Below are positions 59,320 to 64,000 of a DNA stretch of 64,000 bases, in pieces. The first letter of the stretch is position 1. Each line of letters begins with the position of its first letter. Both the position numbers and the translations under genes were made by a program. The stretch lies in the NCBI RefSeq assembly GCF_004379255.2, contig NC_056047.1, forward strand, positions 33,575,855 through 33,639,854, read 5' to 3'. Source of the stretch: Salvia splendens. Its lineage: Eukaryota; Streptophyta; Magnoliopsida; Lamiales; Lamiaceae. Under the pieces are notes generated by a model. That model saw only the letters and a list, made by a program, of their open reading frames with translations. It ran no database searches and was not told where the DNA came from.

Positions 59320-60245
59320 ATTGATAGGGACATAGGGTCGTTAGGCGTGTCCCATTGGTCTCAAGGGACGTCTCTCGTTCGTCGGGAGACATGGGAGACG
59401 TTTTTCTCCCGTTCGTGCCTTCGAAAATGTTGGAATACATTTGGCACACGTCAGGTCCCAAGGGACGTCTCCCGGTCGTCGGGAGACATGAGGGATATTC
59501 GACTCCCGTCCGTGGCATGGGAAATGACGGGAGACATTTCTCACCCGTTCTGCCTTCAAAACGTCGGGAGACATTTCGCTCCCGTTAATGCATGAGAATA
59601 TGTCAGGAGACGTATGGCACACATCTGTGACGTCGGAAATGTCGGGAGCAAATTTTGCACCCGTCGATCTCCTGTTCGTCGGGAGACATGGGCTCACATC
59701 CGTGCCTTAGGAAATCTCAGTAGACGTTTTGCACCCGTACATCCCATGTGAGATGTCGGGAGAAATTTTGCACACGTCCGTCTCTTAGGAGATGTCTGGA
59801 GTAAATTTTGCACCCGTTGGTCTCCCATTCGTCGGGAGACATAGGGAGACTCTTGGCTCCCGTTCGTGCCTTAGCAAATGTTGGGAGACATTTCACACAC
59901 GTCGGTCTCCCGTTCGTCGGGAGACATGGGAATACATTTTTTGTTCCTGTTCGTGCCTTAGCAAATGTTGGGAGACATTTGGCACACGTCGGTCCCCCGT
60001 TCGGTGGGAGACATAGGGAGACATATTTTGTTCTCGTTCGTGCCTTAGCAAATGTCAAAGACATTTGGCACACGTCGTTCCAGAATATCGGGAGACGTTT
60101 GACACCCGTCAGTGTCTTGAAAAATGTCGGGAGATATTTTTCACCCGTCCATCCCACGGGAGATGTCGGGAGAAACTTGCACCCGTCCGACTCCTGGGAG
60201 ATGCGGGAGATATTTGGCACCCGTCCAAATGTCGGGAGACAGATG
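59320..60245. repeat. GTCGGGAGACAT minisatellite
   Basis: Dozens of copies of CGTCGGGAGACAT or variants (TGTTGGGAGACAT, TGTCGGGAGAAAT) alternate with TTCGTGCCTTAGCAAATG and TTTGGCACACGTCGGTC. Higher-order units of about 85-100 bp are seen between 59830 and 60060. The array stops abruptly near 60245, just before the protease frame. Confidence 0.85.
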
Positions 60246-60254
60246 ACTTCATGA

Positions 60255-62630
60255 ATGAAGCCACCAACCAAGATGCTTGGTCGAGCCAACTTCATCAAAC
60301 ATGCCAAAGGCAACATAGCCGTCATGGTAACTGAGGAAGTCAACCACGTCGAGAACAAATGTGGTTGGTATATCGACACGGGCGTCACTGCCCACGTGTG
60401 TGCCGATAGAAGTAAGTTCTTCACTTACAAGTCTGTTGAGGGGAGGAAGCTCAACATGGGGAACCAAGCCACGTCCAAATGTGTCGACGTTGGAGATGTG
60501 GTCCTCAAGATGACGTCCGACCTGACCATCACTCTGAAGGAAGTGGTACATATCCAAGACATACACAAGAACCTAGTTTGGATCAATACTTGTATATAAG
60601 GGTTTAAACTTGTATTTGAGTCTGATAAGTTCTATGTGTATATAGTTTGGAAAATCCATCGGAAAATGTTATGTAACCGAGGGTCTTTTTAAACAAAGTG
60701 TATCGGCTTTTCGCCGTGTTGAAAAGCCATTGGCTAATAATGAAAATGTCAATACTTCCTCCTATTTGTGACATTATAGATTAGGACATGTGAATCCTAT
60801 CGCTATAAAAGTTTAGTAAACTTGGATTACTAAAGACAAAAGAAGTCAATACCCAAAACAAATGTGAGATTTGTCTTGAGGCGAAAATGACTAGATTATC
60901 GTTTCATTATATTGAACGAAACATGAAACCCCTTGAAAATTTACATTGATGTATGTGATTTAAAATTCATGCAAACTAGAAGTGGTATAAAATACTTTAT
61001 CACGTTCAAAGATGATTGCATAAGATGTTGATATCTTTATATTTTAAGAAGTAAAGATGAAGCAATTGAATTGTTCAAAAATTATAAGAACGAAGTCGGG
61101 AATCAACTTGGATTGTAAATCAAAATGATTCAAAGTGATAGAGGAGGCGAATACGTAGCTCCGTTTGAGGAATCATGCAACACAAGTGGTATAATTCTTC
61201 AAACGGTTGCACCATATTCACCACAATCTATTGGTGCTACAGAACGCAAGAAACTGAACTCTTAAAGAGATGATAAATGCGTTACTGATTAGTCCAGGGA
61301 TGCCCCAGAACATGTGGGGGAAACTGTTTTGACAGCCAACTACATCCTAAACAAAATCACACTCAAAAGTAAGGATGTTACTCCTTATGAGTTGTGGAAG
61401 GGAAGGAAGTCATCCTACAAATACCTCAAAGTGTAGGGGTGTTTGACAATGGTGATTTAAGATGAAATCTATATGGAATAACCTAAAAGTTTTGTAGTAC
61501 CTGGACAAGAGAGAAAGGTTTGCAAATTGGTTAAGTCCCTCTATGGATTGAAACAAGCGTCGTTGCAATGACACTTGAAATTTGATAATGTGATGTTATC
61601 AAATGAATTTAAAATCAACGAATGTGACAAATGTGTCTAAATTAAGAACACTAATAATGAATACGTTATAGTGTGTCTCTACGTTGATGGTGTGTTAATC
61701 ATGGGTAGTAACACCTAAGTGATTAACTATACTAAAATCATGTTAAAGAGAATCTTTGACAAGAAGGATATGGGTCTAGCCGATGTGAATTTTGGAATAT
61801 AAATTCTAATTCAAAGGAATTATCTTGACACAATCTCATTATGATGAGAAAGTACTAAAGAAATTCAACGCCTATGATGGCACATTGGCTACGACACCTA
61901 TAGAGCTCAATGTTCACTTGAGCAAGAACAAGGGCGAGTCCGCTGCATAAGAAGATTATGTACGGGGCATTGAGTGCATTATGCATTTGACTAATTGCAC
62001 TAGACTTAACATTGCTTGCGTTGTGAACAAGTTGAGTTGTTACACGAGCAATCCAAGCAAGGAGCATTGGAAAGCTCTTGTAAGAGTTTTTAGGTACTTA
62101 AAATGTACTCAAAACCATGGGCTACACTTCTCGAGATACCCCCGGTACTTGAAGGGTACTGTGATGTAAACATGATATCCGATAACAAAGACTCACTTTG
62201 AACAAGTGAAAATGTCTTTACTATTGGGAGCGGTGCTGTCTCGTGGAAATCCATGAAACAGACATGTATAGCCCGATCCACCATGGAATCTGAATTCATA
62301 GCTTTAGATAAAGCTGCGGAAGAAGCCTAGTGGGTTAAAAACTTCCTTAAAGATATTCCATGTTGGTCAAAGTCCGTGCCTCCAGTGTTAATTCACTGTG
62401 ATAGCCAAGCCGCTATTGGGAGGGCAAACAGTGGCTTGTACGATGGTAAGTCTCGACACATCGTCGACGACATAATACTGTGACACATTTGATCACAACA
62501 GGGGTGATTATAATTGACTACGTGAAGTCATTGGATAATCTAGCGGATCCGCTAACCAAAAGGTTAAATCGTGATCAAATGAATAAATTGCTAGAGGGAA
62601 TGGGTTTGAAATCCACAAACTAAAGAATTG
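60255..62630 (+). pseudogene. Decayed copia pol (protease to RNase H)
   Basis: The protease has VMVTEEVNHVENKCGWYIDT, then GVTAHVC (D-T-G-V where D-[ST]-G-A is usual), and LKEVVHIQDIHKNL. Integrase pieces are QSDRGGEYVAPFEESC near 61130 and VAPYSPQSIGATERKKLN near 61205. RT pieces are CKLVKSLYGLKQAS near 61520 and VIVCLYVDGVLIMG near 61670 (Y-V-D-G instead of Y-V-D-D). RNase H has [20 protein letters not shown] near 62235-62295 and DPLTKRLNRDQM near 62545. Stops occur every few dozen codons throughout. Confidence 0.85.
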
Positions 62631-63186
62631 TCATAGTGGTAACCCAACCATGATGACTGGAGATCCCAAGAACTTGGTTCAATGGGAAAACTAAGCTATG
62701 AGAGTTCGTGTGAAACACTCATCTATATCTATTCCCTAGAGAGCAATAGAGTTTTGAAAAACTTGCCAGGTGGTGAGGTTAAGTCTATGACTTTTAATGA
62801 TCCCTAAAGGATCTCGTTGAGATAAGGTTCTCAAGAAGACCAAGTATGGCAAGATACTTGACGAGGAATCACCTATGTAAGTGTGAAGTGGGGCCGCTTC
62901 AAACAATACACTTATGAATCCAAAGTGGTGTCCAAGGCCTGAAATGGACACAAAACGTGAGAACGGATGAGGTTGAGGTGTTTAAGTGTTAACATCATTG
63001 TCTCGGTGCACGCCGTGGAGGAATAGTTCAAAGCATTGCGCTACTAGTCCGCCTGTGTATCCGATGGTGTTGACTATGGAAGGTTCAAAGCCAAAAACTA
63101 CCTATCCTTATGCTTACATACCTCTTGAGGGTTGAGCTTGTGTCTGCATACATATGCATTTGGCAATTTCCACTCATGTGGGGGAT
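62631..63186 (+). other. Copia 3' non-coding region and polypurine tract
   Basis: Between the end of RNase H and the 3' LTR. No domain is seen. The last bases ATGTGGGGGAT form the polypurine tract. Confidence 0.7.
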
Positions 63187-64000
63187 TGTTGGAATCGTGC
63201 TTGGTCAAATGATTTTTGACTAAGAATAAATGTAATAAGACATTTAATTTTGTGAAATTAAATGCAATAACGTCGATCTACGTTCCGAGTAGATGACCGT
63301 AGTATATTCATTTTCTCAAATCCGATTCCCGGTGAGTGAGAAATAATATATTAAAGTTGGTCACAATAAAGCTAGAAATGAGCTATGTGAAGAGACTTAA
63401 GGATTAATTAACTATGTGTTAATTATCCCACATTGGGGATGATAAACTTCTTTGATGAAGTATTTAATCAGACGAATCATTATGTGTAATAATTATCGTG
63501 GAATAAGACGGGTGAAAGAGACCACACGCGCGCGCCGCCGCCCGCCCGTGAGCCGCGAGCCGCGCACCGCGCACCGTGACCCGTGACTCGTGTCCCGTGT
63601 CCCGTGACCCGTGACCTGTGCCCCTTGCGCCGGGCGCCGGGCGCCGGGCGCCGGGTGCCAGGTGCCGGGTGCCGTGTGCCTTGTGCCTTGTGCCTTGGAT
63701 CTTGGCAATTGGTCTTTGGGTGGTCTTTGGGCTGTTCTTTGGAGTTGGTCGTTGAGCGTGGTTCGTACCCCGCTTGTTCTTTTTAGACCACCCCAAACTC
63801 CACGATATCCCCAACGGGTCCTGGTTCACGTCATGGTCCCGTTGGACCCCGACGCACAACGGGAGACAAAAGGTCCCCGCTGGACCCCGACGCACAACGT
63901 GAGTCAAAAGGTCCCGCTGGACACCGACGTATAACGGGAGACGAAAGGTCCCCGATGGACCCGGACGGTCCATGGTGTATCCCGTCGTGTAGCATGTCTA
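63187..64000 (+). repeat. 3' LTR of right-hand copia element, partial
   Basis: Matches 57197-58020 apart from unit-number changes in the heptamer array (63552-63705, 22 units) and the 38-bp repeat (one unit fewer). It is cut by the window end. Confidence 0.9.

Larger units (their letters stand above)
57197..64000 (+). mobile_element. Degenerate copia element with repeat-filled gag region, runs off window
   Basis: The LTR start TGTTGGAATCGTGCTTGGTC occurs at 57197 and again at 63187. The second copy is preceded by the polypurine tract GTGGGGGA and cut by the window end. Pol on the plus strand (60255-62630) is very decayed. Between the 5' LTR and the protease there is no gag domain but two minisatellites (58829-59247 and about 59320-60245). 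No TSD can be checked. Confidence 0.85.

Noticed and set aside
59320..60245. Possible CRISPR array
   Set aside because: Repeats are not separated by unique spacers of constant size, vary in sequence, and the context is a plant retrotransposon.
59281..60424. 235-residue minus-strand ORF and others in the GTCGGGAGACAT array
   Set aside because: Repetitive translation of a minisatellite that overlaps the plus-strand protease frame. No protein family fits.

Overview
The window is plant nuclear DNA from a repeat-rich eudicot. The evidence is a two-exon CUL3 gene, an intronless phytochrome kinase substrate-like gene, Stowaway-type MITEs, and Ty1/copia elements primed by initiator tRNA-Met alongside an Athila-type Ty3/gypsy element. 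An asterid, perhaps Lamiales, would fit, but the sequence alone does not prove it. I see no bacterial gene, rRNA, tRNA gene or CRISPR array.

Only two host genes look real. A PKS-like gene lies at 10250-11094 (+), with a TATA box and a poly(A) signal but a probable 1-base frameshift near its N-terminus. A full-length CUL3 lies at 52596-55784 (-), with one 984-bp intron. Almost everything else is transposon.

The left flank (1-10200) holds an old gypsy gag remnant, a truncated copia LTR joined to a fragment of an F-box/kelch gene, a MULE-like MITE with long inverted ends, decayed PIF/Harbinger and copia coding fragments, and several MITEs.

The centre (11307-47246) is one nested stack. An outer copia element (+) starts about 210 bp after the PKS stop codon. 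It was split by an inner copia element (-, 11615-42992, two 543-bp LTRs). That one was split by an Athila-type gypsy element (+, 15603-41447, TSD TGGAG). Athila in turn received three insertions: a damaged copia element (-, 21012-27543), a GAG-only TR-GAG-like element (-, 29616-35301, TSD GTTGA), and a 3.4-kb solo LTR inside the Athila 3' LTR (37796-41225, TSD CAACC). Removing the layers in order rejoins the LTRs and reading frames of each host element, so the order of events can be read directly.

The right flank (47247-64000) has a cluster of Stowaway MITEs, a 2.3-kb solo LTR (49785-52106, TSD TTTAT) just downstream of CUL3, a PIF/Tourist-type remnant, and a decayed copia element from 57197 running off the window. 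In that element the gag region is replaced by minisatellites and the LTRs carry heptamer and 38-bp arrays.

The observations most worth following are in the copia family whose LTR ends in GCTTCCGCTGCC. Its U5 end appears complementary to the D-arm of the primer tRNA, next to the usual primer binding site, and its leader holds a GC-rich island in otherwise very AT-rich DNA. Also notable are an in-place inversion of an integrase segment in Athila and three hairpin repeats downstream of Athila pol.
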